64,000 nt of DNA from Vicinamibacterales bacterium (GCA_036496585.1 DASXLB010000028.1:62001-126000); one strand, 5' to 3'; positions 24,365 to 35,499 are shown, counted from the stretch's first letter. The notes: a model not told the origin generated them from the letters alone. A program made the numbers and translations.

Positions 24365-26290
24365 TCACTTCACCAGGATCGTCACCGTCCCTGGCAGCGG
24401 CGCTGCGCCGCCGGCGATATGGAATGTAAACGTGTCCGTGCCGGCGAATCCTTTCTCGGGCACGTAGGTGAATCCGCCGTCCGGTTGCATGGTCGCCTTG
24501 CCGTGCGCGGGCGCGGTATCGATCGCCGCGCTGCGGGGTGCGGGCGCTTCGTCGGTTCTGGGCGCCGGCGGAATCAAGCCGGGCGCTGCGACCGTCAGCG
24601 TCTTCCCCTTCTCGATCTGGAAGATGCGCGATTCGGGCAGCGGCGCCGCGTTGCCGCGGCCTGCGAATCCACCGCGCGCGGGAATCGCCGGCATCTCGCC
24701 GGAGGGGAAGCGCGGCAGCATCGCATCACGCGTCGCCAGGCCGTAGACGACCGACGCGGTCATCACGGCGTTCTTCATGACGTCGTCCGGGACGATGCGC
24801 TCGTAGTTGTCGAGATTGGTGTGCCACGTCGTGCTGTTGTATTCGATCGGGTCCTGCTGGGCCCCGATCCCCGGCAGACCGGCCACCGCGAAGGCGCCGT
24901 TGTCGCTGCCTCCCTCGACGCGCGCGCTCGAGGGATTCGCGCCATAGACGCCCCATTCCTCGAAGGGCTTCAGGTATCCCGCCACGACCGCGGCCGCCGC
25001 CGGAGGGCCGAACACGCTCGCGCCCCGCACGAGTCCGGTCCCGTCGTCGATGTTCCAGTAGGCGTCGATCTTGCCGTAGTCGGGCAGCGGCGATTCCGCC
25101 GAGCCGAAATGCCGCTTGACGTAGTCGAACGAGCCGAGCAGGCCTTCCTCTTCGCCGCTCCACAGCGCGACGCGGATCGTGCGGCGCGGCTTCAGTCCCG
25201 TCGCCTGGATGATGCGCGCCGCTTCCATCATGATGGCGCAGCCGATCGCATTGTCGGTCGCGCCGGTCGCGCTCGTCCAGGAATCGAGGTGGCCGCCGAG
25301 CATGACCACTTCATCGGCCTTGTCGGTGCCAGGGATCTCGGCGACGGTTACGTACGAGGTCTTACCGTCGGGGAAGTACTGGTTCTGCACGTTGAACTCG
25401 ACGGACACCGGCGTGCCATCGGCGCTGATCCGGAAGATGCGGCCGTAGTCGTCGTTGCGCAGAATCACCGCGGGCGACTGCGGGGTGGTGTCGTCGTAAA
25501 TCTGTCCGGCGCCGTTCTGCGCGACGATCACGCCGGGTATGCGGCCGGCCCCCTGCGCGACCAGACGCAGCGACGGAGGATTGTCACGCAGGAACTGTGC
25601 GATGCGCTGATTGACCTGCTGCGCCGAGAGGTGCCCTTCCGGCACCACGGGCGGCGCGCCGCGGCCGCCGCGTCCACCGCGTCCGCCCCGCCCGGCGTTG
25701 GCGTCACCGGTCGCGTATCGCGCGCGCGCCTGCTCTTCCGGAATCCGCTTGACGGCCTCGTTGAAGTTGACCGGCACCGTCGGCGGCGCGCCAGCCATGA
25801 CGATATGGCCCGTCGCGCGCGGCGCCACGCCAGCCAGATACGCGGTGAGCTCGGCATCGGTCGGCGCCTCCGGCGGCGCCACCACCACGACTTCACCGCT
25901 GACCGTCCCGTTCGTGGATGGCGACCACGGAACCGCTTCGAATTTCAGGTTGGCCTTGACCGGCGAGGTGACGGCCCCGGTTGCTCGCCCAGGCAGCCAG
26001 CCGACGCCCCGCCAGGTGAACGGCTCGAGGTGTGCGTTGACCATGCCCCAACCCGTCATCGTCTTCACGGCCCACTCGGCGGCGGCTTTGTGGTTCGGCG
26101 AGCCGATCGGCCGCGGTCCATAGACGTCGGTCAGGTAGTGCTCGATCCACATGATCTTCGAGTGCTCAAGGCCCTCGGCGCGGATCGCCGCGTTGGCCGC
26201 CGTATCGACGCCGTCGCCGGGCGCTTGCGCGGCCGAGAGGCTGACGACGAGGCCCAACACCGCCAGTGAAGTGACCAGTCTGTGACGCAT
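24365..26290 (-). CDS. Secreted M28 family metallopeptidase with C-terminal Ig-like domain
   Basis: This is a 641-residue exported aminopeptidase-type protein. The signal peptide is VTSLAVLGLVVSLSAAQA. A protease-associated-like insert (about residues 100-290) contains a Gly/Arg-rich stretch. The catalytic M28 domain follows, with zinc/base motifs GGHLDSW, GATDNAIG, GEEEGLLGS, EGGSDNGAF and TTWHTNLDNYE. The last ~70 residues (HGKATMQPDGGFTYVPEKGF) form an Ig/cadherin-like repeat. It is divergent from the 26332 gene across a short promoter region. It probably digests extracellular peptides. Confidence 0.92.
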   Translation of the reverse strand: MRHRLVTSLAVLGLVVSLSAAQAPGDGVDTAANAAIRAEGLEHSKIMWIEHYLTDVYGPRPIGSPNHKAAAEWAVKTMTGWGMVNAHLEPFTWRGVGWLPGRATGAVTSPVKANLKFEAVPWSPSTNGTVSGEVVVVAPPEAPTDAELTAYLAGVAPRATGHIVMAGAPPTVPVNFNEAVKRIPEEQARARYATGDANAGRGGRGGRGGRGAPPVVPEGHLSAQQVNQRIAQFLRDNPPSLRLVAQGAGRIPGVIVAQNGAGQIYDDTTPQSPAVILRNDDYGRIFRISADGTPVSVEFNVQNQYFPDGKTSYVTVAEIPGTDKADEVVMLGGHLDSWTSATGATDNAIGCAIMMEAARIIQATGLKPRRTIRVALWSGEEEGLLGSFDYVKRHFGSAESPLPDYGKIDAYWNIDDGTGLVRGASVFGPPAAAAVVAGYLKPFEEWGVYGANPSSARVEGGSDNGAFAVAGLPGIGAQQDPIEYNSTTWHTNLDNYERIVPDDVMKNAVMTASVVYGLATRDAMLPRFPSGEMPAIPARGGFAGRGNAAPLPESRIFQIEKGKTLTVAAPGLIPPAPRTDEAPAPRSAAIDTAPAHGKATMQPDGGFTYVPEKGFAGTDTFTFHIAGGAAPLPGTVTILVK

Positions 26291-26298
26291 GATGACAC

Positions 26299-26306
26299 TG
26301 TATACT
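26299..26306. promoter_or_regulatory. Overlapping divergent -10 boxes (TGTATACT)
   Basis: The 41-base gap between the two divergent starts (26290 and 26332) contains TGTATACT. It reads TATACT on + and TATACA on -, 26 and 8 bases before the respective start codons. No strong -35 is visible on either side. Confidence 0.4.
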
Positions 26307-26331
26307 GCCGCGCGCCAGGAACGGCTTACCC

Positions 26332-27264
26332 GTGAATCCTCACGTCCCGAACGACCCGGTGATCGCGTGGCTGCTCGACGCCGACCCGGCGATCCGCTGG
26401 CAGGTGTTGCTCGATTTGATCCATGCGCCCGCGGACGTCGTCGTCGCCGAGCGATCGCGGGTTGCCTCCGAGGGCTGGGGCGCGTGGCTGCTCGATCGCC
26501 AGCGTCCAGATGGCCAGTGGGGCGACGGCGTGTCGACGCCGTTCTGGTGGACGAACATGTACACGCTGGTGTTCCTGCGCGATCTCGGGATCGATCCGAC
26601 CAGCGCGCCGGCGCGGGCGGCCATCGATCGGATCCGCAGCCAGGTGACCTGGGGTGCCGAGTTCGGCCATTCGCCGTTCTTCGACGGCGAGATCGAGCCC
26701 TGTATCAACGGCCGCGTCGTCGCGCTGGGCGGCTACTTCGGCGTGCGCAGCGATCGACTGGTCGATCGGCTGCTGGGCGAGCAGCTCGCCGACGGCGGGT
26801 GGAACTGCGAGGCGGAGCGCGGCTCGACACGTTCGTCGTTCCACACCACGCTCTGCGTGCTGGAGGGACTGCTGGCGTTCGAGCGGGCATTCGGCGCCAT
26901 GCCGACGGTGACCGAGGCGCGGCAGCGCGGGGAGGCGTACCTGCTCGATCGCCGGCTGCTGCGGCGACTGTCGACCGGCGAGATCATCGATCCGGCGTGG
27001 ACGCGGTTGGCGTTTCCGCCGCTGTGGCACTACGACGTGCTGCGCGCGCTCGACTATCTGCGCGCGGCCGGCACCGCGCCGGATTCGCACACGACAGAAG
27101 CGCTGTCGCTGATCCGCGATCGCCGCCAGCCCGACGGGCGCTGGTTGCTCGACGTGCGTCACCGCGACACGCTGTACGAGGACATGGCCGGCGCCGTTGC
27201 CGAGGCGAATCGTTGGATCACGCTGGGCGCGATGCGCGTGCTGGAGTGGGGATCGCGCGAGTGA
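26332..27264 (+). CDS. Terpene-cyclase-like alpha/alpha toroid protein
   Basis: This is a 310-residue cytoplasmic protein with GTG start. Three QW-like repeats are visible: QRPDGQWGDG, QLADGGWNCE and RQPDGRWLLD. They lie within helical repeats of the prenyltransferase/squalene-hopene-cyclase toroid fold. It is half the length of a real cyclase and lacks the DxDD catalytic motif, so cyclase activity is not supported. Such short forms are common and uncharacterised. It is transcribed divergently from the M28 peptidase gene. Confidence 0.78.
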   Translation: MNPHVPNDPVIAWLLDADPAIRWQVLLDLIHAPADVVVAERSRVASEGWGAWLLDRQRPDGQWGDGVSTPFWWTNMYTLVFLRDLGIDPTSAPARAAIDRIRSQVTWGAEFGHSPFFDGEIEPCINGRVVALGGYFGVRSDRLVDRLLGEQLADGGWNCEAERGSTRSSFHTTLCVLEGLLAFERAFGAMPTVTEARQRGEAYLLDRRLLRRLSTGEIIDPAWTRLAFPPLWHYDVLRALDYLRAAGTAPDSHTTEALSLIRDRRQPDGRWLLDVRHRDTLYEDMAGAVAEANRWITLGAMRVLEWGSRE

Positions 27265-27293
27265 TTCGCTGACGCGCGGCGGAGGAGGGTTCG

Positions 27294-28559
27294 ATGTCGA
27301 TTCGGCTGGCCGCGACAGCGGCGCTACTTTTGATCGCCGCCGCCCCGGCTGCGGCCCAGACCAGCGCATTTCAGCCGCCGCTCCTCGAGCGGCAGGACGT
27401 CAAGAATGCGATGAAATCGGTCGACGACCGATCGACGGCGATCGTCGACGAATGGATACGTCTGGTCGGCATTCCCGCGCCGTCGAAGAATGAGCAGGCG
27501 CGCGCGCAGCACATCAAGGCCGAGATGGAGAAGCTTGGCCTCGCGGACATCAAGGTCGACGACTTCTCGAACGTCAGCGGCGTTCGCAAAGGGACCGGCG
27601 GTGGACCGACGATCGTCTTTTGCGCGCACATGGACACCGTCTTCCCCGAGGGCACCGATCTCACCGTGAAGCGCGACGGCGACATCCTGCGCGCGCCGGG
27701 GATCGGCGACGACTCGTCGAATCTGATGGCGCTCCTCGAGACGTTTCGCGCCCTGGATCGCGGCGGCGTCAAGACGAAGGGCGACCTGATTTTCCTGGCG
27801 AGCGTGCAGGAGGAGATCGGGCTGCTCGGCGCGAAGCACTGGCTCGAGACGAGCGGCTACAAACCCGACATGTTCGTCGCCGCCGACGTCGCGGCCAACC
27901 AGGTGTGGTACGGCGCGCTGCGCATCACGCAGTACAAGTTCTTCTACACCTCGCCTGGCGCGCACACGATGGAAAGCCGGGGCGGACCGAGTCCGGCGAA
28001 AGCCGTGGCCGCGGGGATCGACTCGATCTACGAGATCCCGCTGCCGCCCGTCGCCCCGGGCCTCGACTCGTTCAAGCTACCGGTGGCCAACGTCGGGATG
28101 ATCGGCGGCGGCACGGTGTTCAATGCGGTACCGCGGGAAACGTGGTTCACGGTCGACCTCCGCTCGCTCGACACTCCGACGCAGGCGAGGCTGGAACAGC
28201 AGGTCGAGGCTGCCGCCCGCCACGCCGCCGACCAGGAGCACGTCGGCTTTCGGATGGAGAAGTCTGCCTTCGGCGACTACGCCAAGGCGCGCCCGAAGGA
28301 CGAGCGTCTGAATTCCACCCTGGTGCAGACAGCGCTCGCCGTCGCGAATCACTTCAGACAGCCCGGCTCGCCCGAGATCGTGCCCGCCGACGTCGGCTCG
28401 ACCGACGCCAACAACGCGGTCGCGCTTGGGATTCCCGCCGTCGCGATCGGTGCGGTAATGGAGCACTCGCCGCATCGCCTCGAGGAGTACGCCGAGGCGA
28501 GCACGATCGTGCCGGGCGTCAAGTCGCTCATCGCACTCGCCGTCGCGCTCGGCGGTTAG
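27294..28559 (+). CDS. Secreted M20 family metallopeptidase
   Basis: This is a 421-residue exported peptidase. The signal peptide is LAATAALLLIAAAPAAAQ. The di-zinc site is formed by H112-M-D114 (CAHMDTV), the aspartates of PGIGDDSSN (139-140), E173-E174 (VQEEIG) and the C-terminal MEHSPH histidine. The central lid/dimerisation domain contains TSPGAHTMESRGGPSPAKA. It resembles PepT-like or tripeptidase/carboxypeptidase M20 enzymes. A GGAGGG site precedes the ATG. It is 30 bases downstream of the toroid gene and may share its transcript. Confidence 0.92.
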   Translation: MSIRLAATAALLLIAAAPAAAQTSAFQPPLLERQDVKNAMKSVDDRSTAIVDEWIRLVGIPAPSKNEQARAQHIKAEMEKLGLADIKVDDFSNVSGVRKGTGGGPTIVFCAHMDTVFPEGTDLTVKRDGDILRAPGIGDDSSNLMALLETFRALDRGGVKTKGDLIFLASVQEEIGLLGAKHWLETSGYKPDMFVAADVAANQVWYGALRITQYKFFYTSPGAHTMESRGGPSPAKAVAAGIDSIYEIPLPPVAPGLDSFKLPVANVGMIGGGTVFNAVPRETWFTVDLRSLDTPTQARLEQQVEAAARHAADQEHVGFRMEKSAFGDYAKARPKDERLNSTLVQTALAVANHFRQPGSPEIVPADVGSTDANNAVALGIPAVAIGAVMEHSPHRLEEYAEASTIVPGVKSLIALAVALGG

Positions 28560-28647
28560 CCATGACGCACGCCATTGCCCACGTCGCGCTGGCGTCCGCG
28601 CCTTGCGCTCGGATCTGATTCAATACGCGCGGTAACAGGAGCCTCCG

Positions 28648-29133
28648 ATGCGCAGCGTCCTCTGTCTCGTCACCGGCATCGTGATCGGCGCCGCTGCCAC
28701 CACCGCTGTCGGCCAGCAGCGCGACATCGCCGGTCTCAATCACGTCGCAATCGCGGTCACGGATTTCGACGGCATGTCGGCGTTCTACGGCGCCGTCATG
28801 GGCTTCCCGAACGTCTTCTCGTTCCGCGAGGCGGACGGCAGCCCATACCTGTCGTACTTTCAGGTGAACCGCAACACGTTCGTCGAGCTGATGCCGGTGA
28901 CGCCGCAGCGTCCGGTCGGCTTCGTGCATTTCGGCCTGGAAGTCGAGAATGTCGACGCCGTGGTCAACCGCTTGCGCTCGCACGGCGTCAAAGTGGGAGA
29001 TCCGTCGGTGAGCGCCCGCACGAAGTCGAAGATCGCGGTCGCCCACACACCAGACGGGACGACGATCGAATTGATGGAGTTCGGGCCCGAGTCGCTTCAC
29101 CGGAAAGCAATAGACGGCTGGGGACGCCGATGA
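28648..29133 (+). CDS. VOC family protein (glyoxalase/dioxygenase fold), exported
   Basis: This is a 161-residue protein. An N-terminal signal peptide (LVTGIVIGAAATTAVGQQ) is followed by one VOC domain: LNHVAIAVTDFDGMSAFYGAVMGF, VELMPVTPQRPVGFVHFGLEV and HTPDGTTIELMEFGPES. The metal-ligand positions H (LNHVA), H (FVHFG) and E (IELMEF) are present. One VOC domain implies a dimer. An exported form is less common than the cytoplasmic one. Substrate unknown. A CAGGAG site precedes the ATG. Confidence 0.88.
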   Translation: MRSVLCLVTGIVIGAAATTAVGQQRDIAGLNHVAIAVTDFDGMSAFYGAVMGFPNVFSFREADGSPYLSYFQVNRNTFVELMPVTPQRPVGFVHFGLEVENVDAVVNRLRSHGVKVGDPSVSARTKSKIAVAHTPDGTTIELMEFGPESLHRKAIDGWGRR

Positions 29134-29197
29134 CATTCTTCTTTAGGTAGAATCGAGGCCCGATACCGCTCCGTTCAACGTACCGGGTAGGGAGCCT

Positions 29198-31666
29198 ATG
29201 AACGCCTTCCTTCAAGACCTTCGCTACGCACTCCGCGCGCTGCGCCGCACGCCGGCCCTGTCGGCGGTGATCGTCGCCTCGCTTGCCATCGGCATCGGCG
29301 CCAATACCGCGACCTTCAGCGTCGTCAACGCGCTGCTGCTCCAGCCGCTGCCGTATCCCGATCCGAACCGGCTGGCCATGCTGTGGCTGCGGTCGCCCGG
29401 CATCAGCATCCCGCAGGACTGGCCGTCGCCCGGACAGTTCATCGACGTGCGCAGCGAGAATCGATCGTTCGAAGAGATGTCGATTTCGCAGGGACGCGAC
29501 GGCACGATTCTGACGCGTGACGAGGCGATCCGCGTCGAGGGGCTGAGAACCTCGTCGACGCTGTTCCATCTGCTCGGTGCCAAGCCCCTCTTCGGCCGGC
29601 TGCTGCGTGCCGACGAGGACGCGCCGGGCAAGCCGCCGGTCGTCATCTTGAGCTACGGCTTCTGGAAGCGGGCGTTCAATGCCGATCCGAACGTGGTCGG
29701 CACCAGCATCACCCTCAATGGGTTCGGCCAGGGCGGCGGCGACGCGAAGAACCTGTTCGAAGTCGCCGGGGTGCTGCGGCCGGAGTTTTTGATGGACGCC
29801 GAGATCATGCCGACGGTGGCGAGCATCCAGCGGATGGACGTGTTCGTGCCGCTGCCGCTCGGTGCCGACGCCGTGACGCGCCGCGGCGACGAGAACTACA
29901 ACCTGATGGCGCGGCTGAAGGCCGGCGTCACGATGACGCAGGCGAGAGACGACGTGGCGGCGATCGCGGCGCGGATCAGGGACAAGGACAAGCGCGATCG
30001 CAGCTTCACCATCGACGTCGTCCCGCTCGTGGAGTCCGTCGTCGGCGACGTCCGCGTCGCGGTGCTGGTCGTGCTCGGATCGGTGGCGCTGGTGCTGCTC
30101 ATCGCGTGCGCAAACGTGGCCAACCTGCTGCTGACGCGCGCGACGAGCCGGCAGAAGGAAATCGCGGTGAGAACCGCGCTCGGCGCGAGCTGGACGCGGC
30201 TCGTTCGGCAGCTCCTCACCGAGAGCCTGCTGCTCGGGCTTCTCGGCGGCACCGCCGGCCTGGCGATTGCCGAAGCGGCGCTGCGGGTCGTGCGTACGAT
30301 CAATCCCGGCAACATTCCGCGGCTGGAGGCGATCGCGCTCGACGCGACGGTGCTCGCGTTCACGTTCATTGTCTCGATCGCCACCGGCGTGCTGTTCGGG
30401 CTGGCGCCGGCGCTGCGGGCGGCGCGCGTCGATCTCAACACGTCGCTCAAGGCGGGCGGCAGAAACGCGCAAGGAGAAGGCGGCTTCGGGAGCAGCCGTC
30501 GGCGGCTGCGGAGTCTCCTCGTCGTGGCGGAGGTCGCGATCTCGCTGATGCTGCTGATCGGTGCCGGGCTGCTGGTCCGCAGCTTCATCCGTCTGCAGCA
30601 GGTGTCGCCGGGTTTCGATCCCGAGGGCGTCATTTCGATGCGGATCGGCTCGCGGGCGCATCCCTTCGACAATCGCGACCAGGCGATCGCGTTCTATCGC
30701 ACGGCCGGCGCCGCGCTGGCGGCCGTGCCCGGCGTCGTCTCGTGGGGCGCCGTCACGGCGCTGCCGTTCACGTCATCGGTCGGCTGGGGCGGCATCAATG
30801 TCGAGGGCTGGACGCCGCGGCCCGGCGAAGAACTGCAAGTGGATCAACGCGGCGCCACCTCCGCCTATTTCACGACGATGAGGATTCCGCTCGTCCAGGG
30901 GCGTTTCTTCACCGACGCCGATCTGCAGCAGAACGCGCAGCCGGTGACGATCATCGACGAGAAGTTCGCGCGGCGGTTCTGGCCGGCTGGCGACGCGCTC
31001 GGCAAGCACGTGTGGAGCGGCGATCCCAAAGCCCCCAAGCCGGTCGTCGTCGGGGTCGTCGGCACGGTGAAGCAGTACGGCCTCGACGTCGACGGGCGGC
31101 TGGTCGTCTATCGTCCAAGCGCGTGGAGCGGGTATCAGGTCGCCCGCACCGCGTCATCGGATCCCGCGTCAATCGCGCGCGACATGGTCCGCAAGCTGCA
31201 CGAGATCGATCCGACCATCACCGTCTTCGACGTGCAGACGATGGCGCAGCGGATGTCGGCGTCGATGGCGCGGCAACGGTTTTCGACGCTGATGCTGGGC
31301 GCCTTTGCGGCGTTTGCACTGATCCTGGCGATCGTCGGCGTCTACGGCGTGATGTCGCATCTGGTCGCGCAGGGAGCGCACGACATCGGCGTGCGTATGG
31401 CGCTCGGCGCCGAGCGCGCGCGCATCCTGCGGATGGTGATGCGCCAGGGACTCGAGCTCACGATCGCCGGGAGTGTCATCGGCCTGCTGGGCGCCGCCGC
31501 GCTTACGCGGGTGATGGCGAGCCTGCTGTTCGGCATCAGCACGACCGACGCCGTCACGTTTTCGGCGATTCCGCTGGTGCTCGTTGTGACCGCTGCCATC
31601 GCCAGCTACGTTCCGGCCTTGCGCGCAACGCGCGTCGATCCGGTCGTCGCTCTGAGGGACGAGTAG
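29198..31666 (+). CDS. ADOP-type ABC transporter permease (MacB/FtsX-like)
   Basis: This is an 822-residue permease. It opens directly with QDLRYALRALRRTPALSAVIVASLAIGIGANTATFSVVNALLLQPLPYP, without the soluble prefix seen in the PadR-linked copy. A MacB periplasmic domain follows, then FtsX helices (about 285-410), a second periplasmic part and the last FtsX set (about 700-815). It ends PALRATRVDPVVALRDE. No ATPase or PadR gene is adjacent, so regulation and partner are unknown. GGGAG precedes the ATG. A TAGAAT hexamer at 29148 may be its -10. Confidence 0.92.
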   Translation: MNAFLQDLRYALRALRRTPALSAVIVASLAIGIGANTATFSVVNALLLQPLPYPDPNRLAMLWLRSPGISIPQDWPSPGQFIDVRSENRSFEEMSISQGRDGTILTRDEAIRVEGLRTSSTLFHLLGAKPLFGRLLRADEDAPGKPPVVILSYGFWKRAFNADPNVVGTSITLNGFGQGGGDAKNLFEVAGVLRPEFLMDAEIMPTVASIQRMDVFVPLPLGADAVTRRGDENYNLMARLKAGVTMTQARDDVAAIAARIRDKDKRDRSFTIDVVPLVESVVGDVRVAVLVVLGSVALVLLIACANVANLLLTRATSRQKEIAVRTALGASWTRLVRQLLTESLLLGLLGGTAGLAIAEAALRVVRTINPGNIPRLEAIALDATVLAFTFIVSIATGVLFGLAPALRAARVDLNTSLKAGGRNAQGEGGFGSSRRRLRSLLVVAEVAISLMLLIGAGLLVRSFIRLQQVSPGFDPEGVISMRIGSRAHPFDNRDQAIAFYRTAGAALAAVPGVVSWGAVTALPFTSSVGWGGINVEGWTPRPGEELQVDQRGATSAYFTTMRIPLVQGRFFTDADLQQNAQPVTIIDEKFARRFWPAGDALGKHVWSGDPKAPKPVVVGVVGTVKQYGLDVDGRLVVYRPSAWSGYQVARTASSDPASIARDMVRKLHEIDPTITVFDVQTMAQRMSASMARQRFSTLMLGAFAAFALILAIVGVYGVMSHLVAQGAHDIGVRMALGAERARILRMVMRQGLELTIAGSVIGLLGAAALTRVMASLLFGISTTDAVTFSAIPLVLVVTAAIASYVPALRATRVDPVVALRDE

Positions 31667-31710
31667 CGCTGGCGGTGTCGATAGGCAGCCGCCGGCGCCG
31701 TGTGCCGCGA

Positions 31711-31872
31711 TCAGCCGCGCAGCGTCAGGAGGGTCGCGAGAGCCGCCACGTACGAAAACACCGCATAGGCGAGGGCGAGCGCCACCCGGCCGCTCGGCGT
31801 CAGCCGCTGCCACGCCAGCATCGGGTGGCAGACCACGGCGAGCGATCGTCCGACGACTAGTGAGTTCGGCAT
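31711..31872 (-). CDS. Possible small single-span membrane protein
   Basis: A 53-codon frame begins MPNSLVVGRSLAVVCHPMLAW and has one convincing membrane helix near the C-terminus (VALALAYAVFSYVAALATLLTL). It lies in the 414-base gap between the permease (31666) and the SGNH gene (32081), which otherwise shows nothing clear. I recall no family for it. The hydrophobic C-terminal helix and the positively charged RSL/QR residues favour a real peptide; the lack of a Shine-Dalgarno site weakens the call. Confidence 0.35.
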   Translation of the reverse strand: MPNSLVVGRSLAVVCHPMLAWQRLTPSGRVALALAYAVFSYVAALATLLTLRG

Positions 31873-32066
31873 CGTCCGACCTGAGGCAAAATCTTCGCCA
31901 TCATGAGGCTCGCGAATGGCGCCGGTCAAGCGCGATCGGGCCGGTCGGATAGGCACTCGAAGTCCTTTTTACGGCAGACTCCTTCCCTCCGTGGCGCCGA
32001 CCTCCTGTCTCGGCGTTGGGGCAGCAGCAAGCTCGTCCCTTGATGCGCGCCATCGCCAATATCGCG

Positions 32067-32072
32067 TATTCT
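32067..32072 (+). promoter_or_regulatory. -10 hexamer TATTCT, leaderless start
   Basis: TATTCT ends 8 bases before the ATG at 32081. No Shine-Dalgarno site is seen. Confidence 0.5.
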
Positions 32073-32080
32073 TCATCCCC

Positions 32081-32998
32081 ATGAGACTCGCACCGCTCGG
32101 TATCGTCTGCGCGGGGCTCGCACTCACCGCTGCCTCGTTCGCTTCGCCGACCGCCGTCCTCTTTCTCGGCAACAGCTTCACGTTCGCCGCCGGATCGAAC
32201 GTTGAGAAGTGGCGGCCCGAATTTGTCACCGATCTCAACCACGAAGGGATCGGCGGGGTGCCGGCACTGTTCAAGTCGTTTACGAAACAGGCCGGCCTCG
32301 ACTACGACGTGTCGCTCGAGACGCATCCCGGCATCGGGCTCGACTGGCACCTGCAGAACAAGCGCGATGTCATCGCCGGTCGGCAATGGGACGTCGTCGT
32401 GATGCACGGCTACAGCACTCTCGACTCCGCCAAGCCCGGCGATCCCGCGAAACTCGTCTCGACGACGAAAGAGATGGCCGATCTGCTGAGCGGCCTGAAC
32501 CGGAAGGTCCGGATTCATCTCACGGCCACCTGGCCGCGGGCCGATCAGACGTATCCCGAGACTGGGCACTGGCACGGCCAGCCAATCGCCGCGATGGCGC
32601 ACGACGTACGAGCCGGCTACGAGAAGGCGGCAGCGACGTCGCCCGCGATCAAGTCGGTCATTCCGGTCGGCGACGCGTGGATTCGCGCGATGGAAACCGG
32701 CGTCGCCGATCCGAATCCGTACGATGGCACAACGCCTGGCCAGATCGACTTGTGGACGACGGATCACTATCACGCCAGCACCGAGGGCTACTATCTCGAA
32801 GCGCTGATGGTGTTTGGCGACCTGACCGGACGCGATCCGCGCTCGCTCGGCGACGGCGAGTGTTCGGCGTTCGAGCTGGGCATGCCGGCTGCGGAAGTGA
32901 AAGCGCTGCAGCAGGTCGCCTTCGATCAGCTCGCCGCGGCGAGAAAGGTGAAAGCGGCACCAGCGACGGGCGGTGCTCCAATGCGTTGCACGCCGTGA
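32081..32998 (+). CDS. Secreted SGNH-hydrolase-like protein
   Basis: This is a 305-residue exported protein. The signal peptide is LGIVCAGLALTAASFAS. The first SGNH block with the candidate nucleophile S32 is VLFLGNSFTF, and the C-terminal block DHYHASTEGYYLEAL carries the Asp and His. The middle block WDVVVMHGYSTLD lacks the usual GxND. It is closest in layout to DUF4886-like SGNH proteins. Its stop overlaps the M24 peptidase start (TGATG), so the two are translationally coupled. The ATG at 32081 is chosen because it begins the signal peptide. Confidence 0.82.
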   Translation: MRLAPLGIVCAGLALTAASFASPTAVLFLGNSFTFAAGSNVEKWRPEFVTDLNHEGIGGVPALFKSFTKQAGLDYDVSLETHPGIGLDWHLQNKRDVIAGRQWDVVVMHGYSTLDSAKPGDPAKLVSTTKEMADLLSGLNRKVRIHLTATWPRADQTYPETGHWHGQPIAAMAHDVRAGYEKAAATSPAIKSVIPVGDAWIRAMETGVADPNPYDGTTPGQIDLWTTDHYHASTEGYYLEALMVFGDLTGRDPRSLGDGECSAFELGMPAAEVKALQQVAFDQLAAARKVKAAPATGGAPMRCTP

Positions 32999-34446
32999 TG
33001 CGGCCCTTGAAGGTGTGCCGACGTCTGCCGCGACGGCTCGTCGCGGCAGCGCTCATGGCAGCCGGGTTGATGGCGTCGCCGGCCGCGCAGCCGGTGTTTC
33101 GCGGTGACGAGATCTTCCCGGCCGACGAGTACGCCGCCCGGCGGGCGAAGCTGATGGCCGAGATCGGGGACGGCGCCGCGCTCGTACTCGGGACGCCCGG
33201 GCCTCCTGGAGAGATGCCGTTTCGGCAGAACAGCCAGTTCTTCTACCTGACCGGTGTCGCCGAGCCCCGCGCCCGCCTCGTGATCGACGGCCGCACGAAA
33301 CGGACGACCGTCTACCTGCAGCCGAAGAACGATCGGCGCGACAACAGCATGTACGGTCCCGCCTTGGCGCCGGGTCTCGATACGGCGCAGGCGCTGGGCG
33401 TCGACGCCGCCGTACCGGAGGGGGACTTCAGCGCCGCCGTCGCGAGTCTGGCGGGCGAGCATCGCACGATCTACACGCCGTTTGCCGCCGAAGTACTCGG
33501 CAGCCAGTCGCAGGGCGATCCGACGCGGTTCTGGTCAGCCAACAAGGCGGACCCGTGGGACGGGCGCGACTCCCGCGAGTCGGCCTTCGTCGCGAAGCTG
33601 AAGACTTCCGCCCCGCAGTCAGAGGTCAGGAATCTCGATCCCATCCTGAACGCACTGCGCGCGATCAAGAGCCCGCGCGAAATCGCGGTGATTCGCGAAG
33701 CCACGCGGATCGCCGGCGACGCGATCGTCGCCGCGATGCGCAATGCGCGGCCGGGGCTGCACGAATACGAACTGCAGGCCGATGCCGAGTACGTCTACAA
33801 GAAAGCGGGCGCGCTCGGCGCCGCCTACTTCGCGCTGATCGCGACCGGCAAGAACACCTACTACACCCACTACAACCGCAATACCGCAGTCCTGCAGGAC
33901 AGTGACCTGGTCCAGTTCGATTACGCGCCCGACTACAAGTACTACCAATCGGACGTCACGCGCGTGTTCCCGGCGAACGGCACATTCACGCCGCGCCAGC
34001 GTGAGATGTACGGCATCTACCTGCGGCTCTATCAGGCGGTGCTGACGTCGATCAGGGTCCACGAGAAGCCGATTGACGCGATTCACGCGGCCGTACTGAA
34101 GATGGACGGCATCATGGCGTCGTATCACTTTACGGACGATCGCATCCGGACCGCGGCCGCGAACATGGTCGAGAGCTTTCGCAGCCGGAAGGACGCCAAC
34201 AGCCTGGGCCACAACGTCGGGCTCGAGGTGCACGATCCGGGCGGCCTCCAGGCGCCGACCTTCGAGCCCGGACGCGTCTTCACGATCGAGCCGCAGATGC
34301 GCATCGAGGACGAGCACCTCGGCATCCGCCTCGAGGACATGATTCTCATCACCGACAGCGGCTACGAAAACCTGTCGGCGTCCGTGCCGATCGAAATCGC
34401 CGACATCGAACAGACGATGACGCGGCGCGCGCCGCGCAGCGAGTGA
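32998..34446 (+). CDS. Exported Xaa-Pro aminopeptidase-like protein (M24)
   Basis: This is a 482-residue protein. A basic, hydrophobic N-terminus ([25 protein letters not shown]) is a signal peptide. The creatinase/prolidase N-domain (about 35-200) has [10 protein letters not shown]. The pita-bread domain follows, with metal ligands in [20 protein letters not shown] (two Asp), [13 protein letters not shown] (His), FTIEPQM (Glu) and IRLEDMILI (Glu). This is the PepP layout, but exported. It should release N-terminal residues before proline. It overlaps the SGNH gene by one base. Confidence 0.93.
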   Translation: MRPLKVCRRLPRRLVAAALMAAGLMASPAAQPVFRGDEIFPADEYAARRAKLMAEIGDGAALVLGTPGPPGEMPFRQNSQFFYLTGVAEPRARLVIDGRTKRTTVYLQPKNDRRDNSMYGPALAPGLDTAQALGVDAAVPEGDFSAAVASLAGEHRTIYTPFAAEVLGSQSQGDPTRFWSANKADPWDGRDSRESAFVAKLKTSAPQSEVRNLDPILNALRAIKSPREIAVIREATRIAGDAIVAAMRNARPGLHEYELQADAEYVYKKAGALGAAYFALIATGKNTYYTHYNRNTAVLQDSDLVQFDYAPDYKYYQSDVTRVFPANGTFTPRQREMYGIYLRLYQAVLTSIRVHEKPIDAIHAAVLKMDGIMASYHFTDDRIRTAAANMVESFRSRKDANSLGHNVGLEVHDPGGLQAPTFEPGRVFTIEPQMRIEDEHLGIRLEDMILITDSGYENLSASVPIEIADIEQTMTRRAPRSE

Positions 34447-34452
34447 TACGAT
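34447..34452 (+). promoter_or_regulatory. -10 hexamer TACGAT, leaderless start
   Basis: TACGAT ends 8 bases before the ATG at 34461 and begins right at the end of the upstream gene, so the methyltransferase may have its own promoter. Confidence 0.5.
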
Positions 34453-34460
34453 CTCCGCAC

Positions 34461-35474
<1,014 letters not shown>

Positions 35475-35499
35475 TCGGCGGCGACCGCGACGGCGCGTC

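Noticed and set aside
31916-32080. N-terminal extension of the SGNH gene
   Set aside because: It would bury the signal peptide 55 residues in; the ATG at 32081 follows a good -10 hexamer.
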